Of a stretch of 64,000 nucleotides of DNA, positions 33,151 through 46,250 are shown piece after piece. Position 1 is the stretch's first letter. Each line of letters starts with the position of its first letter. The notes under the pieces were generated by a model that did not search any database, was not told the DNA's origin, and was given only the letters and a program-made list of their open reading frames with translations. The stretch is from Leuctra nigra (Eukaryota > Arthropoda > Insecta > Plecoptera > Leuctridae). The translations under genes and the position numbers were made by a program. The DNA lies in NCBI GenBank assembly GCA_934045905.1, contig OW203771.1, positions 18,837,701 through 18,901,700 on the forward strand. The letters are read 5' to 3'.

Positions 33151-33640
33151 AAAACTATAAAATGTTTATTTTGTTTTCCATTAGGTGTTAAATATTTAAA
33201 AAAATGTTTTTAAATGAAAATATATCAAACTCGAATGTTTAGCTACTGGCTGGGCACCACTGTCTACTTTAAGACTGGACTTATGAGTAAGGCTGGAGTC
33301 ATTTTTTTTAATGGTTGATTGAATGAGAAAATGAATGTCATCGTAGCCTCTATTCAATGCATTTTAAATGTGCAACATGCAGTCTTTTGACGGTGAGTGC
33401 TGAAAGCAAAGGCGGGACATTACGCGAATGAACAATTTGACATTTTAATTACGAAGTTTTCAAACGAGAAATTACTACACGTCATTATGTAGGCCATCTG
33501 TTCTTTGAAAATGTAATTTATAATTTATTTATGACATAGTTTTAATGACATGCTATTCAACTATTTTATGTACTTTTGAGTTTTGTTTATAAGTTTATAA
33601 TAGAATAAATACTGGAATAAATAAGTAATTTTGCTTCGTG
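33151..33640. other. unassigned AT-rich DNA
   Basis: No gene or repeat is supportable. Confidence 0.4.
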
Positions 33641-33825
33641 ACTGAGGTTTCCTCGTGGTTTCCTTCCGTCGAAAGACAAATTATTGGAAGGTTCCCTACT
33701 AATCCACGACCGCTGCCTTCCCACCGTCTATCTATACCTATTCATCGTCATCTCCATATCTCCATAATAATCATTCATCCGTCGCCTTTTGCCTCATTGC
33801 AGAAGTGCAACGGCAAACTCTTCTA
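33641..33825 (+). mobile_element. SINE body copy, headless
   Basis: GACTGAGGTTTCCTCGTGGT, GGAAGGTTCCCTACTAATCC, CACGACCGC and CATTCATCCGTCGCC, then GCAGAAGTGCAACGG, match the body and 3' end of the SINE at 43492-43790. The tRNA head is absent. Confidence 0.65.
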
Positions 33826-34400
33826 AATCCACCCTCAAGTACCTGATAAGCCCTAGAAATCCCTGTAACGCTTATTCCCTTCCACTTGTAAAGTTGTTCG
33901 CATCACAAGATGCCCATTTGTCACAATCCTACATTATTTATGTCTCGCAGACGTGGTTTTTGTCGCTTCATAACGCCTAATACAATTTCCAAGCGGCCCC
34001 TCCTGAGCAGATCAAGCCGTGGCCATTAGCAAAACATATCAACACATGTTACGCGCTACAATACACATGCATTATACATTTGCCATGCGTATTGCCCCGG
34101 CATTGGAAGCTGGATTCTTAAGAGCACCAGACACAGGCAGCTCAACATGGCAGATATTGTCAGAAGAAATACACAATAGTCAACTATTTTCACTTTCTTT
34201 GCATATCATTCTATTTCATTTTTTTTCCAATAAAGTTTCTATTGATATTTTTAATTTTATTTGTAACACATAATGCTGATATATAGTTTATTTAAAATGT
34301 TCAACCAATCGGCATACTTCATTAAAATTCGGGAAGTAATCATGTAAATTATTAACATTAAAATCTACTTGAAGGGATATTTCATCCTATAATAGTTTAT
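33826..34400. other. unassigned AT-rich DNA
   Basis: No gene or repeat is supportable. Confidence 0.4.
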
Positions 34401-35300
34401 TTCTGGCAATGTCAAGAGTTTCGGTACATATATTGGACCTTCTTCAGGACAAAACTTAACTTTAAAAAACCAAATCATATAAAACAATCAAACATTTCAA
34501 ATTATGTTTGTGTATTGCCAAATTAAATGTTGAATGAGTGAATAATACGAAAATTCAACGTTCGCTTCGCCCTCATATTTGTTTCCAGGTTCAAAAGTAT
34601 AATATTTTATGAGACAGCTTTTGATATAATTCAGCGCCAGCATTGTTGTCACAATGACACGAGTATTACTGGAATTTACATCGCGCACTGGCGTATCTCT
34701 CAGTCTTAGCAGATGTGACACATCCAACCCCTATTTCACACCCCGAGAAGAAGAAAAAAACTCGGAGTGACAAAATCAACACATCCAACGTAGATAACAA
34801 GTCCTGACTTCTTTCCGCCCCAGCCGCCCCTTACAAGGGTTGGGGGGGGGGGCGAGATTTGGGGGGATGAGCGGATGTTGGAGTTGGGGGACTAACGACG
34901 AAAGACTGTACAGAAAAGCGGAAGTAATAGAAAGGGTGACGTTTTCCTGACGTGGAGAGAAATAAAGAGAAATTTCTTCGAAGTCACTGGGCCCAAATTG
35001 TAAATAAATAGCACGGGGTTGATTTGATTTTTTTGGCATATTACTGGGGATTTGTCATTAGAAGCGAGTATAGTTCATTCATTTAATCGTTTTGGTATTT
35101 TATACATCACAAAACACTTATTAGTTTAAATTACTATATTTTATTATGATCGTCAGCCTCTATGATTCAACTTACTCTATCTTCAGATGTTGAATGAGCC
35201 CAGCGGGCCTCTCTTGGAGGACCGCCTGACGATGACAGATCTAATTAATGTCGAAACATCGCTAGCATCAAGGGCCAACAGAAACTAATATGCCCTAGAC
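34401..35300. other. unassigned DNA with two CGAAAC-tail motifs
   Basis: The complement of 34418-34456 reads CCTGAAGAAGGTCC, then GTACCGAAACTC. Positions 35221-35260 read CCTGACGATGACAGATC, then GTCGAAACATCGC. A bulged hairpin followed by CGAAAC marks the 3' ends of several arthropod and mollusc repeat families, so these may be two old tails. An 11-base G run lies at 34842-34852. Confidence 0.35.
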
Positions 35301-36359
35301 CTCTATTATTTATATTGTTTCAGAGAATAATGAGAGTAATACATAATAATATTGTATTTGATGACGAATTTAACAAAGTAGTCGTTTAATTTTATATTCC
35401 AGGCCTGTGGCATTTACATGGATCCTTTTTATGTAGCTTCTATGCCCTCTCTCTTGTTGTACTGAACACGTTTTGAACTACTCCTCTTTTAATTTCGTCG
35501 GTCGCTCAACCCAAATTAACTTTTCCATAACCAAAAAACAAACCGAATAACGAAGGGGCGTACTTTTAATTAGGTTAGTTATCGTCACCTGCGTTCCATG
35601 TCGGCCGAGATCACTCTGTCCATGTACGTGGGCGGCTCCAGTGATGGATGCTGCAAGTGTCGTCTGTGATTGAGCGGCCAGGGAGTGGGGGGGGGAGTGA
35701 TAAGGGTTGCTAATCCATGCTATCTGGCAAGACATATGGCGATCTAATGAACGGGGGTGGGGGTTGCGTAATGAGTTTAGATAATAGCGGGACTTTATTC
35801 CGTCCGATGGGGATTTATGGCGGGGGTTTTGATGATTGGTTTGAAAAATGGGTTGTGAAATGAGGTTTATTTAGGGGTGGATTTTTTTTGAGTTTTGGCG
35901 AAACAGCTGAAGTTGGAAATAAAATGGGAGTTGACTACTGGATAGTGATATTTGGAAATTACAGCGATATATTTATTTATTGAAATCACTGTGCATTAAA
36001 TCAATATAGCAGTACATTCGTTGTTGAGTGAAACGAATTTATTTTTGTATGTTTTAAACATAGTATGAACCCCAGCTGTAGGGCACCACGCAAATTATAA
36101 ACACATGAACAGTTCATTGTTTAGGCCTAATTTATTTTGGTATAATTAAAATATCTTGATAAATAAAGTCATGTTGTAATGGCAGTGTTTCTTCTATTTA
36201 CACTTTTTGAAATGATGAATAACTGATGAAACTGCAAAGTGGATGTTTATAAATACACACTGACCAACCCAGCGTCACTTCACTACTGGACTCAAAGCAT
36301 TTTCTCTCTTAGTTTATTTATCTGTTGTTTTTGTGTGTTGTGAATCTATCGTGGGTAAT
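35301..36359. other. unassigned DNA, partly G-rich
   Basis: Positions 35580-35770 are G+C-rich with short G runs. No exon or repeat is supportable. Confidence 0.35.
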
Positions 36360-37330
36360 GCCTAGTCGATCCAGTCGATCTGAACTTTCATGTGAGCGGC
36401 GGCTACATTTTTTTGAACAAAAACCTCTGATTGGTTGAAAAGTGAAAATTAACCGTTTGAGCGACAAATTAAAATTTTGCATTTTCGACCAACATTTTAG
36501 GAATTTTGTAAATTTGAGACAAATCTATTACGAATTTTAGTTAGCGTCATGTATTTTAATTTTATGCTTTTTTGAAAATTTGTCAAATTTATTACATCGA
36601 CAAACAAGCTTTCACGCGAATATTCGCAATTCGCATGCAAGACGAAAGCTCTACTTATCAACGCGTTTTCTTAGTGCACTAAATTATACGCACGAATTCA
36701 GTCGAATCAATGTTATCAAGCGACCGGAGCGAGCGTCTCCACCTGAAACATATGTCTCAAATCTTTTTTTTGTATTAGGTACATTTTAAACGAAGTAACG
36801 GATCTGGCCAATTTTTTTTTAACAAAAGACTCATTACTATCCAATGCAGTGTGCTAATGATTTCCAACAAAATCGGTATATTAATTGCATCGGTTGATTT
36901 GCTAGTTTGTTCTTAGCTATGGCAATATGAAAGAAACTCAGCTCTGTGTGCGAATAAAACTGGAATCGTTTGACCGATCACCACCAAATTTTGCATGGTC
37001 AGATACCAGCATTTTAAGTATTTTTTGACAAATCTGTAATGAACTTCATGAGTAATAGACATTTTACTGACATTTTTATGCTTAATTTGACATATTTTTC
37101 AAAATGTACCTATCAAAAAATTTAATTTTTATCACTTCCTCTTTGATGAATACAAGTAAGATCAAGGTCCACCAAGTCTTTTAGTTATATCGTTTAGTGT
37201 AGATTTAGTGAACCTCGAGTAAGATTATCTTCAAAATGGTTCTCAATGTCTGTAGATGAACATATTTGACACACATATTAAATCGCATGCAGTACGAAGG
37301 CTACCGAGAGTTATACTTCTACAATAAGTG
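36360..37330 (-). mobile_element. family F2, old degenerate copies
   Basis: 36360-36674 ends with TATCAACGCGTTTTCTTAG, a decayed 5' end on the minus strand. 36717 begins a second piece with AGCGACCGGAGCGAGCGTCTCC, a decayed 3' end. The blocks ACCAAATTTTGCATGGTCAG and GACAAATCTGTAATGAA are family-like. Borders are approximate. Confidence 0.5.
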
Positions 37331-37756
37331 TCTTCTATGTTCCTCTATTCACTACCACCTGCCACTGGTCTCGACCTCAGGTCATCTGATTGAGACGCCA
37401 TTAGACGTCGCGCTGTCTTGACAATGCGTCGTTACACCGCTGGAAGACGTCATTGCCCCCCTGCCCCCCTCCCCCCCGGCGCTACCCAGTGCGGACAATC
37501 AACTTTCTTTCAAACTCCAGCCAGGTTTCTGTGGGACAAAGGAGAGACATCGGAGACTTGTGACATGTTGGGCTGGCCAGCCACGTGATGGGAAGCCAGG
37601 AGAGTAAGTCGGTCGACTCAATTGTATGAGCGTTCTATAGGGTAGTTGCATCAACCAGGTTCCGGTTTGCTCAATCTCAAAAATAGATATAGAAAGTAAT
37701 AATTTTGCAATAAAATGATTATGTTCAATCGGCTGCCTAATTTTCTCTATACATAA
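37331..37756. other. unassigned DNA with C-rich patch
   Basis: 37456-37480 is a C-rich run broken by single bases, next to GACGTCATTG. It may be conserved noncoding DNA; no exon is evident. Confidence 0.35.
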
Positions 37757-38049
37757 TCTGGTGAAGTGTTCGCTCCACTCAGCCAAGTCGTTCAGTCCGC
37801 ACACTCCCACACAACTTATTGTTATACATCGTAAAAGTAGTTATATCAAAAAATGGGTAAAGTCAATTTTTTAAAGTCAAAAATACTTGGCGCATAGATA
37901 TATTTGATTTGATGCCCATACTTGAAAATAAAATTTTGACTGGCCCATTTTTTATATCACTACTTTTCAGTGTTGAATTCTTAGATTTCCTTTTTTTTTA
38001 GTTAAAGAGACTTGGCTGGTATTTTTACACGGAGTGTTTTTTTATGGGG
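37757..38049 (-). mobile_element. short Helitron-like relative of family H (293 bp)
   Basis: Read on the minus strand, it begins CATAAAAAAACACTCCGTGT, then AAAAATACCAGCCAAGTC, and ends GACTTGGCTGAGTGGAGCGA, then ACACTTCACCAG(A) before T. Both ends align with family H, but the 3' hairpin has mutated. The middle has no CRE-ETS sites and no inverted 5' end. This is close to a minimal pair of termini, supporting the view that the ends define the family. Confidence 0.6.
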
Positions 38050-38914
38050 TATATTCTACTTTCAAATAATCATATTGAATATACCATCTTTCCTTCGTCT
38101 GTGACCTGATTGAAGTTTCAATCTTAATTAATTACATTTCGTTCGTCACTAAAACACGGTTTGCTGTGAATGTGCGGGAGTATAAACAGCAATTAAGTAA
38201 TCAATCCATGGACACATTGTTGTTAACTTGGCCGAACTTGTTAAACAAACTTGAACAATCTTGTGTAACTTCAACCCTTCCAATGCCGAAGCCCCGGTTA
38301 TCTTACTTCGTGTACTTCATTTCGTGTGTTTCATTAGCAATTCATTTATGTACAGAACCATCATTTATGAATCAAATATTGGAATAGATCTTTCGGAAGT
38401 GCTGTGAAAGTAAATCTTTGTACCTCTAAAAGTGGTATAAAGTGCTGCTATCTTTTCCTTGAGCCTTATTGAACTCGTGAAAAATTAATTATATCGTAAA
38501 AGTATACTGTTCTCTTGATAGGTTATGAATTAATTTTGATACCACTCAGATTTAGACTACAACTTTTATCGGACATACAAATCTACCCTCAGTATCCTAT
38601 GTTATTCTCAATACATGAAAAGTCTGTTATCTTAAGCTTACGCTGTTCGGAAAAGTTCTTTGAAGTAGGAATATGGGAAAGTGGGACTCTTTTGATTTGA
38701 CTGATTTCCCCAGCTTATGACGGTGTATGTTGGTGTGAGTCAGTGGGGGAAATCATTTACAACAGTCTTCACTGGTCGTCCTGAAGTCATTCTGGTTTCC
38801 ATTATTTGTATAATATTGAATAGCTGTGGGATAAGAATGATGAATGAAAGAACCAGCGGGGGTTAGGAGGGTTTTTACATAAAGGAAAATAATTATAAGC
38901 TAATATAAAACATT
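38050..38914. other. unassigned AT-rich DNA
   Basis: No gene or repeat is supportable. Confidence 0.4.
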
Positions 38915-39065
38915 TTTTTTTCGAAATGTCTCTGCCTTGCAACAAGGTATACAAATAATCAGAATAACAATTAACAACCATGAATGAAATTGATAAAATT
39001 AATAATGAAGGATTTCAAATACAAAATATAGGTCGTATTTTATAGTGATCGACCTGTAAAAATAT
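38915..39065 (-). mobile_element. LINE-like 3' end fragment
   Basis: TCTCTGCCTTGCAACAAGGT, then AATAATCAGAATAACAATTA and ATGAATGAAATTGATAAAAT, align with 53868-53960, the presumed 3' untranslated part of the minus-strand remnant at 53850-54225. Confidence 0.4.
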
Positions 39066-39179
39066 AATATAGGAAGCAACTAATTGAAGAAGAAGCATTG
39101 ATAACAAGAGACATATTGGTATTGTGTGGTTGTTATTGGAAGAATGAAAAAGTATTGTTGTTATGTACACTCGATTAAA

Positions 39180-39382
39180 TAAACGATACCTCGAAATAAA
39201 AGTATTGTCTGATAAAGGTTTGATGGCACCATCCCATGATGTATGTGCTAATGCATTATCTATTTCTAATAGGCGAACTCTAATTTCATTGATAATAACA
39301 GGGATTAATTGTCAAGGAACCTGACCAGCAGCCAATCCGTTTTGTGCAAAGTACCTCTTTTAATTGGTTTGAGTGTACATGT
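39180..39382 (+). mobile_element. family F3 TIR element, copy 5
   Basis: TTGATAATAACAGGGATTAA, GTCAAGGAACCTGACCAGCA and GCCAATCCGTTTTGTGCAAA match the family. The left TIR is decayed. Confidence 0.65.
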
Positions 39383-40805
39383 TTTAATTATCAAAATCTT
39401 GCATATTCGCATCTTCGAAATGTCGAAATGCGAAGGAAATAAATAAATGCGTACTTGCAATTCTTGTTTCATCGTCATTTGCTATAATATGTTCTTAAAC
39501 CCCTGCGTTGTGTTTTCTGCCCACCCTGTGCGCATTGCGATGCTCTCTCAGCATCTACTGTGACACCTCTGGTCCAGCATCTTGACAGCCTCCGTGTTTG
39601 TCCGCGCCTCCGCTCAGGATTCTCAACGCGTGCGCGCGCGGCGGGGGGGGGGGGGGGGGGGGGGGAGGGCAATCTAATGACGGCAATTTGTCACGTCAAA
39701 GGATCACCCGCCATCGGGTCTAATCAAAGGCGTTATCTCGATCTTTCTCTTTGCTGCGATCTAATAGAGTTGCTGGGAGGATGACAGGGGGGGGGGGGGG
39801 GGTGGGGGGGGGAGCTGATTTGGTGAGAGTTTGTTTCTTTGAGGTTATTGGTGTTGTTTTGACAACGTCGTGAAGTCGAGACGAACTTTTTATCAAGTTA
39901 TTTATTTTAAATGAAATGCTTGCTTTTATTTAGGAAAGGGAGATACCTACAGGCTTTCTTTTTATAAATTAAATATATTTTAACTTCAATTAACAATGCT
40001 TTAACTTTTTTGAGGTAGTGACGTACTTTGCTTGTGACCATTGTTACTAGTTTTTATTTACGTTAATTTTGACACTTCTCTGAAATTCTCCCTACTTTTT
40101 TAACATTTAGTTTAATTGGAAGGATTAATTCAATAAAATGTGTTTTGCCTATTATACCTAGACGTGAAGGAGGGGTCCTGAAAATAATTAAAATGTTAGC
40201 AATTAAAAAAACTGCTCCAGTTCTTTTCTTAAATTCTGTCACAAAGTTTTTCAATAATTTTAACGGTATTTCTTTGTGTACGTACAATCATAAAACTTAC
40301 GTAATTACATATTTTATACATATTTTACAATTATCTGCACCCAATTAGCTTTGAATATTTTTCATAATATCTTCATTCTACAAACAACTTTACAATGTCA
40401 GTCATTCTTCTCACAGCGCCTATCGGTTACCCCCCCCCCCCCCCCGACCCTAGGGTAGAGTCAAGTGTGTGAGGGGGTGAGTTTGCCCCTAATGAGGCCA
40501 CTTGACAACGTCAAAGTGATCCGTCCACCTTGCCAATGGATCCAGCGGCAATTAACCGAGCATCCAGATCGTCTGTTGTGGGCCGCGTCAATGAATTCGA
40601 CTTTATTTTCATTATATTCGAGAACGAGAGGGAATGGAAATGGGGATTGATTATATTCGTATGTCAGTTACTTGGTGGATTGAAATTTGGTAATTTCGTT
40701 TTGACGAAGGCTGTCACCGTGAAACCGTGAAGTTGTGTCCTAGATATCGTCATAACGTATTATAACCATTCAAATCAATTTTTATCTACCAGTATAATAA
40801 TTAAT
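39383..40805. other. noncoding DNA with G/C runs and a duplicated noncoding motif
   Basis: G runs at 39643-39665 and 39787-39802 and a C run at 40430-40445. CTAATGACGGCAATTTGTCA then CGTCAAAGG (39674) resembles CTAATGAGGCCACTTGACAA then CGTCAAAGTGATCC (40489). No splice-bounded exon is evident. Confidence 0.4.
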
Positions 40806-41295
40806 TATTGAATGCTGGGCCGGAAGAACCATGAAACCAACACTTTTTTCGAAATTGTTTTTTTGTGTGGAATCAAGTCTATCCACTGGCACCTTAAAAT
40901 GTTGTCATGAATGTTGGCGTCCATGGAAGAACCATGAATGTGATTCAAGATAGCCGACGGTGAGGACTGAATTGTGTCATTAAAACTGTTAATTCATTTA
41001 AATAAAAGCAAGAACACAAAACTGATGGATGGATAATCAACGAAAGTATTTGAGAAACTCGGAGGAAAGTATACTAACCGAAAGGGCACTGAAATATTAC
41101 CCTTTCCAAATATTTTTTTTTTTTGTAATACATTTTGTGGTCATGTACCCATTTATTGAATGAAACCTTTATAAAAACATCCATATATCTTCCAAAATAA
41201 GTAATTGTGATAATATGGCCTTTAAAAAGTTTTTGGCTATTTACTCAGAATAATGATATTGTTGATTTCATGGTTATTCCGGCCTAGCATTCAAT
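40806..41295. mobile_element. 490-bp TIR element
   Basis: ATTGAATGCTGGGCCGGAAG, then AACCATGAAACCAAC at the left, is matched inverted by GTTGATTTCATGGTTATTCC, then GGCCTAGCATTCAAT at the right (about 35 bp, four mismatches). GGAAGAACCATGAA also recurs internally near 40925. Noncoding. Confidence 0.75.
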
Positions 41296-42584
41296 TTTAG
41301 CTCGGTACAATGATGGAAAATACGACGCATTTTACTTTATTTTAAAAATGTATTAGAAATAACCTGTATTTTACAATCTTATCTTGGTCAAGTTAATTTT
41401 GATAGTAATAATAAAAAATAAATCCTACGTCTGCCACCAAATGTATAATTCTGAAAAGTTTTGACGGCTTCTCCCATCAATTATATGAAATTTGAATTAA
41501 AACAAACCTTTTGATCTGAATATTTGTTTTCTGGTTATTTCAGATTGGTTATGTGCAAATATGAGATTGATTTATTAAGCAATGCAATTTGTATTCCCAA
41601 AATGTCCAGAGTTATTTTTGTGAGAGAGGAAAGCGAAAATTGTCCAACCAAACCACTCGCACCTGGGACCTCTTACTTTCACTCACTTATCATCCTGACT
41701 CAACTGGAAGTTTACCATAAATCGCAGTTTCTCACGTATTCAGTGAATTACTTGCTACCTACCCTCTTTCTTAATAATGAAACAAACCGAACAATGAACA
41801 CAAATGGACCAATTTACCTGATGGTGTATAATCTGTGGCTCACTGTACGTAATATGTGTGCCATTGGACTGCTCTTTTCTAGCTTTCGTATTTGCCGACG
41901 CTGTATTTTATTGTAGTCTACTAGATCTACATAATTCCAATTAAACTTTGATTTTATGTTTTAAAATAAACATCGTCGGATCCAATTTGCATAAATTTCG
42001 TGTCTTGGCTCAACGACTAAACCAATTGTCTAAGTTGTAAAATATCTGCTGTGACATTCCAATTACGTATTTTCCAAATCTAGAGTAGATTTAGCAAGAC
42101 TACGAGATGAAATTTGGTTCGGTTACCATTTACAAAATATATTATCCTTCTCGTTATTAATTATTGCATTGACGTTAGCAGATATGTCAGTCAATCTATG
42201 AGAATCGATGTTATTTTATTTGAGATTGACAGCTGTTGAAATATAAAAGGAGTAGGTACAAGCAAGGAACTATTTCAGATTGCAACTACTAAATATACGT
42301 ATATTAAATTCCGTTAGAATAGGTCTATTAAAAGTCTATGTATTTGTTCTATTTATTTTATTATGATTTTGGTCTACTTCAATTAGTGTGCGGGTTTTCC
42401 AAAACATTTGTAAAAAAAAACGCAAAATGTTATTAAATTGTCTATGACTATTTTGCTTTATTCTCAACAAAAATACTTCTGCGAAACCATCAGATGAAAA
42501 AAAAAAAATAAATGTAATAATATTTCATAGATGTGGGATGATGTGGGTATACAAAACTAATGTTACACGTCATGTTTAAAGGTG
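41296..42584. other. unassigned AT-rich DNA
   Basis: A 130-codon frame at 41524-41916 has no recognisable domain. Its upstream TTATTTCAG could be a chance splice acceptor. Confidence 0.4.
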
Positions 42585-42930
42585 GTGCAAGGGCGAGCTA
42601 TTATGCCGCTTGTTGGAGGCACGTTTTTGGATACGATTGGTGACAAAATGGGTTTACCAAATGATTTGAAATTTTAATCGTAATTAGTTAAAAGACAAAC
42701 TGTGGGCTATCACTTGGTAATAATTGGTAAATTCTTGGTGAACAAATTTATATTTTCTTGTCTCGCTGCGTGCCGTACAAAATTTAATTTTTAGAATAAA
42801 CCAAGTGATAACCCTAAGTTTTTCTTTTATCTATAATCATGATAACGATTTTGGTCTCAATTGTATCGAAAATGTCATGGTTTTGCGCGGTTTTGTTGAA
42901 TAACCGGCGCCTAACTATAACAAGGCACGA
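42585..42930. mobile_element. imperfect foldback element
   Basis: The arms meet near 42770. CAAACTGTGGGCTATCACTT faces AAGTGATAACCCTAAGTTTT, and TTTTTGGATACGATTGGTGA faces TCTCAATTGTATCGAAAATG. The outer right arm (AACAAAACCGCG, GAATAACCGGCGCC) recurs at 24022-24125. Confidence 0.6.
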
Positions 42931-43491
42931 AACAAAAATTAAAACATTCTACTAAATACAATCATACTGATCATGTGAACATCACGTCAAAGTTACGCCC
43001 ACTTATGAAACAATTTGCATATTTGAGTCGCACATTTTGATTTTGTATTTTAGTTTCGCATCTGCTCCATCGCAATACATAATATGTGCCCTAAACTTAA
43101 CTACCCCACTTAATTCCTTTTCGACTTCACCGAATAGTTTCACCACTTCACATCCGACAATTCACTCCCACTGCTGGGGGGGGGGGGGGCGAACCGAAAT
43201 TCCACCTCACAGATCTCCCGGACTAATAACAGTCTGGAACAATGCCACAGATTCCACAGCCCTCGGGAGATTGATTCGAAACAAAGGATATTCGAGCTGA
43301 AGTACTTACTTTGTCCCACTATTGTTGCACTCGAGGAATGTTGACAGCGGATGCACTTGAAGAACTGAGGTACAATCGTGCGCAAAACGAGCAAGTTTTC
43401 GAGACGATTTGGCGCCGTTCTGTCAAGTGATGACGAAATGTCTGTACTCTTGTATTGGTTTATGGATTTATAATATTTTTCTTATGTTCAA
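42931..43491. other. unassigned DNA with a 14-base G run
   Basis: G run at 43176-43189 followed by a G+C-richer stretch to about 43290. No exon is evident. Confidence 0.35.
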
Positions 43492-43790
43492 CCTTCTTTT
43501 TTTTCCTGGGGCTTAACGTCGCACTGTTCTGCAGCGAGGCTAATGGCGACGGATGAATGATTATGATGATGATTGGGGATGATGGTGAGAGTAGATAAGC
43601 ATGGAAGGTGAGAAGGAGGCGGTCGTGACCTATTAGTAGGGTACCTTCCCAGCATTTGCCTGACGACTGAGGGAAAACCACGAAAAAAACTCCAGTCAGG
43701 AAGGACGGCCGCGGGAATCGTACCCGGGCCTCCGGAATACAAGTTCAGAGCGTTACCACTCAGCCATACCTGTTTGCTGCATGGCGACGT
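43492..43790 (-). mobile_element. tRNA-derived SINE, best copy
   Basis: On the minus strand, the head GGTATGGCTGAGTGGTAACG (A box) and GGTACGATTCCCGCGG (B box) is tRNA-like. The body follows: CCTTCCTGACTGGAGTTTTT, GTGGTTTTCCCTCAGTCGTC, GGGAAGGTACCCTA and CATTCATCCGTCGCC. The 3' end GTGCGACGTTAAGCCCC runs into AAAAAAAAGAAGG. It would be transcribed by polymerase III and mobilised by a LINE. Fragments lie at 318, 23495, 29505 and 33641. Confidence 0.8.
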
Positions 43791-43859
43791 ATTTATGATT
43801 TTGAATGACGAAGAATGTGTGAGTATCTGTATTTGAAACATCTGCATTTGTCTCGACTA

Positions 43860-43922
43860 AAGGAAGCTGTGATGTCAGGAAGAATGAACGCGGGAGTCGA
43901 ACTCTGACCTCTGGAGTGCGTT
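43860..43922 (-). other. tRNA-like / SINE head fragment
   Basis: The complement reads CAGAGTTCGACTCCCGCGTT, then CTTCCTGACATCACAGC: a B box followed by sequence resembling the SINE body start. A second, truncated head next to the full SINE. Confidence 0.5.
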
Positions 43923-46184
43923 GGATTATTTTATATGAGTATTTTTCTGTATCACGATTTCAAGTCTGATAAGTGCACATGGTATAGTTTTATTTTTAGA
44001 AAACCTTTTCGAGTAGTTTTATTCAGAAATGCAGGTGTTGGTGAGCCAGGGGACATTGAGGGGGGTGGGGGATGCCTCCTCTAGTGTCAGCTAAAATTGT
44101 CATTAGCGTAATTCATTTACCGTTCCGAAATTGAACATTTAATTTCAATATGTTTGCCCTGCGGGGCAATCTGGGACGGAATTTGAGTATTATTTTAAAG
44201 AAAACAAATTGAGTTGACATTTACGTAGATAAGTATCTACTTACTAAGTTTTAGAAAAATCTACATTACTGTGCATCGTCCAGCCTAGTGGATCATACTA
44301 ATTGTGTCGATGGAAAGTATTGGATGTACACAAAACATATTCGTGTTGTAATGACACAATGAATATATTAATTTCTGTTCTGATATAACTGTTTGTGTTG
44401 ATTTTTTACTTCATTAATCAGTATGTGATTTATTTTATATAATTTTTCTATACACCTACTCTTTATATTATTAGATAAGGATTTAGTGATAAGTATTTTG
44501 GAATTTAGTTGTTTTTATTTGCAAATTTGGGTCCACTTATTTAGTGCTGTAATAATCTGTTCCCTGCCCCATTGTTCTGAGTTATACCATAATATCGGTA
44601 CTCTACGACTCAACCTACAATAACAATGCAGTCGACCAATCCAACAAAAGCCGACATTCACAATTAATCTCCTCTGTCTTGATACTGTCTTTTGTTCCAA
44701 ATCTCATTCCTCCCATTGCACTCTTTTGACCTCTATTCCTTGCACCACCATAGCTGACTTGGAACACTTCTACACTGCAATTTAGTTTATTTGTCTACGA
44801 GTGTACGTACCTATTGTACTGCTTTCAAGTTGGTAGTTCTCGTTTTGCCGATCGTCACAAAGCACTCGGTTTTCTGCAGAGCCAGTGGGATAGTTATGTG
44901 GACAATGGAGATGGAACTTGATGAGAAATACTTGCTTTGTCTGCTCATGTCGACTGTTGTAGATCATCTATTGACGGACGGAGCTCATTAGCAAGGCAAT
45001 TTGGTAGATTAATTTGATATTTGGGGATGATGAATATCCGAATCTTAGTACTGGAATATGTGAGAAATTGGTTACCCAGTAGGAATATGATTTTCTATTA
45101 TTGTAGACAAATTTTCCTGTTCAGGAAACCCCGTTTCCTGATACTGTTACATTTTTTAATAATGTTCTTTACTCTTTAGATATTATGGTGGTTAGTAGCT
45201 TAAAATCTAATGAATGCAAAATCTAATGCAGTTTTGATATATTGATAAGTTTGTAAAGGTAAGGACTTGCCTTCAGGGAGTTTCGTTATAAGTTTATTCG
45301 GTAAAATGATGCTAAATGAGAGCATTTATATAAAAACTATATAAACAGTTTCAACAACAACAAAATGAATTCAAAACTTTCGTTCTAAATTTGGTACTGA
45401 GTCTATTTGACTATGACCTATGAGAAACTGCTTTTCCGCGTACCTTTTGTTATGAATTTTTTTAAAGTGCTCATGTAGTAGGTACGAAATTACGAAATTC
45501 ATAGTTGTATTACACAAATTAAACTGAACAAACTAATGCTATTGTATGGAGATTTGTTTTACAATGTATTGACTTTTTTTTTTGTAAAACAAATATTATT
45601 CGAAGTTTATAAATATTTAATTGAATGGGGAAACGAGTTGGCGTTAATGTGGTACTCCAACATTGCTTTCGCGGAATGAATAATGAATAAGTCAGAAACA
45701 AAAGCATTTCACTTTTCACGTATTTTATAATCTGACTTGCCTGAGAATTGCACCGTGATATTTTCTCTCCACTCAATCTTTAAATCAAACATAAGCGGAT
45801 TCGTGCTGAATAAATATTGAAATATGAAGATTCTATTGAACTGTATAAAAATATATCTCTTTTTTTTGTCTCTTCGCAGTTTATTGGGTTCTAGACGAAA
45901 TGGAAATCGTCATTTTGCTTCTTCATAAAGTCTTGTTGGATTCGTCGAAAAGGCATTTTTTACTTTGAAAAATTGTTTGGCAAACTTTCCGTTTCAACTA
46001 TTATAAGATATCGCATTTTGTTTTTCTTTGTTGACAACTTTAGTCGGCAAAACCTGTCAGGAATCTGTCAAAATCTGTCCAGTCGAATTCTGCCGTGAAT
46101 CTGTGAAATGTGACTTTTGTGACTTGACGAATGTAAAACGTATTAGATTTATGAGATATTATAGGCTTATATGAAAAACTTATA
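43923..46184. other. unassigned AT-rich DNA
   Basis: No gene or repeat is supportable. Short frames lack domains and codon signal. Confidence 0.4.
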
Positions 46185-46250
46185 CGACATAACCGGAGCT
46201 CGAACCCGGAACCTCACTTGCCGGACCGATGCTTTCAGAGACGGCAGTAA
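46185..46250 (-). other. tRNA-like remnant
   Basis: The complement contains GGTTCCGGGTTCGAGCTCCG, a good B box (GGTTCGAGCTCC). No clear A box or folded acceptor stem, so not a functional tRNA. Confidence 0.45.

Noticed and set aside
41524..41916. 130-codon open frame, the longest outside the G+C-rich and repeat regions
   Set aside because: No recognisable domain, AT-rich codons, only a chance-quality splice acceptor upstream and no clear donor.
44150..44175. CCCTGCGGGGCAATCTGGGA as a relative of the hAT internal unit
   Set aside because: Only about ten bases are similar (GC(A/G)GGGC), with no TIRs or target duplication nearby.
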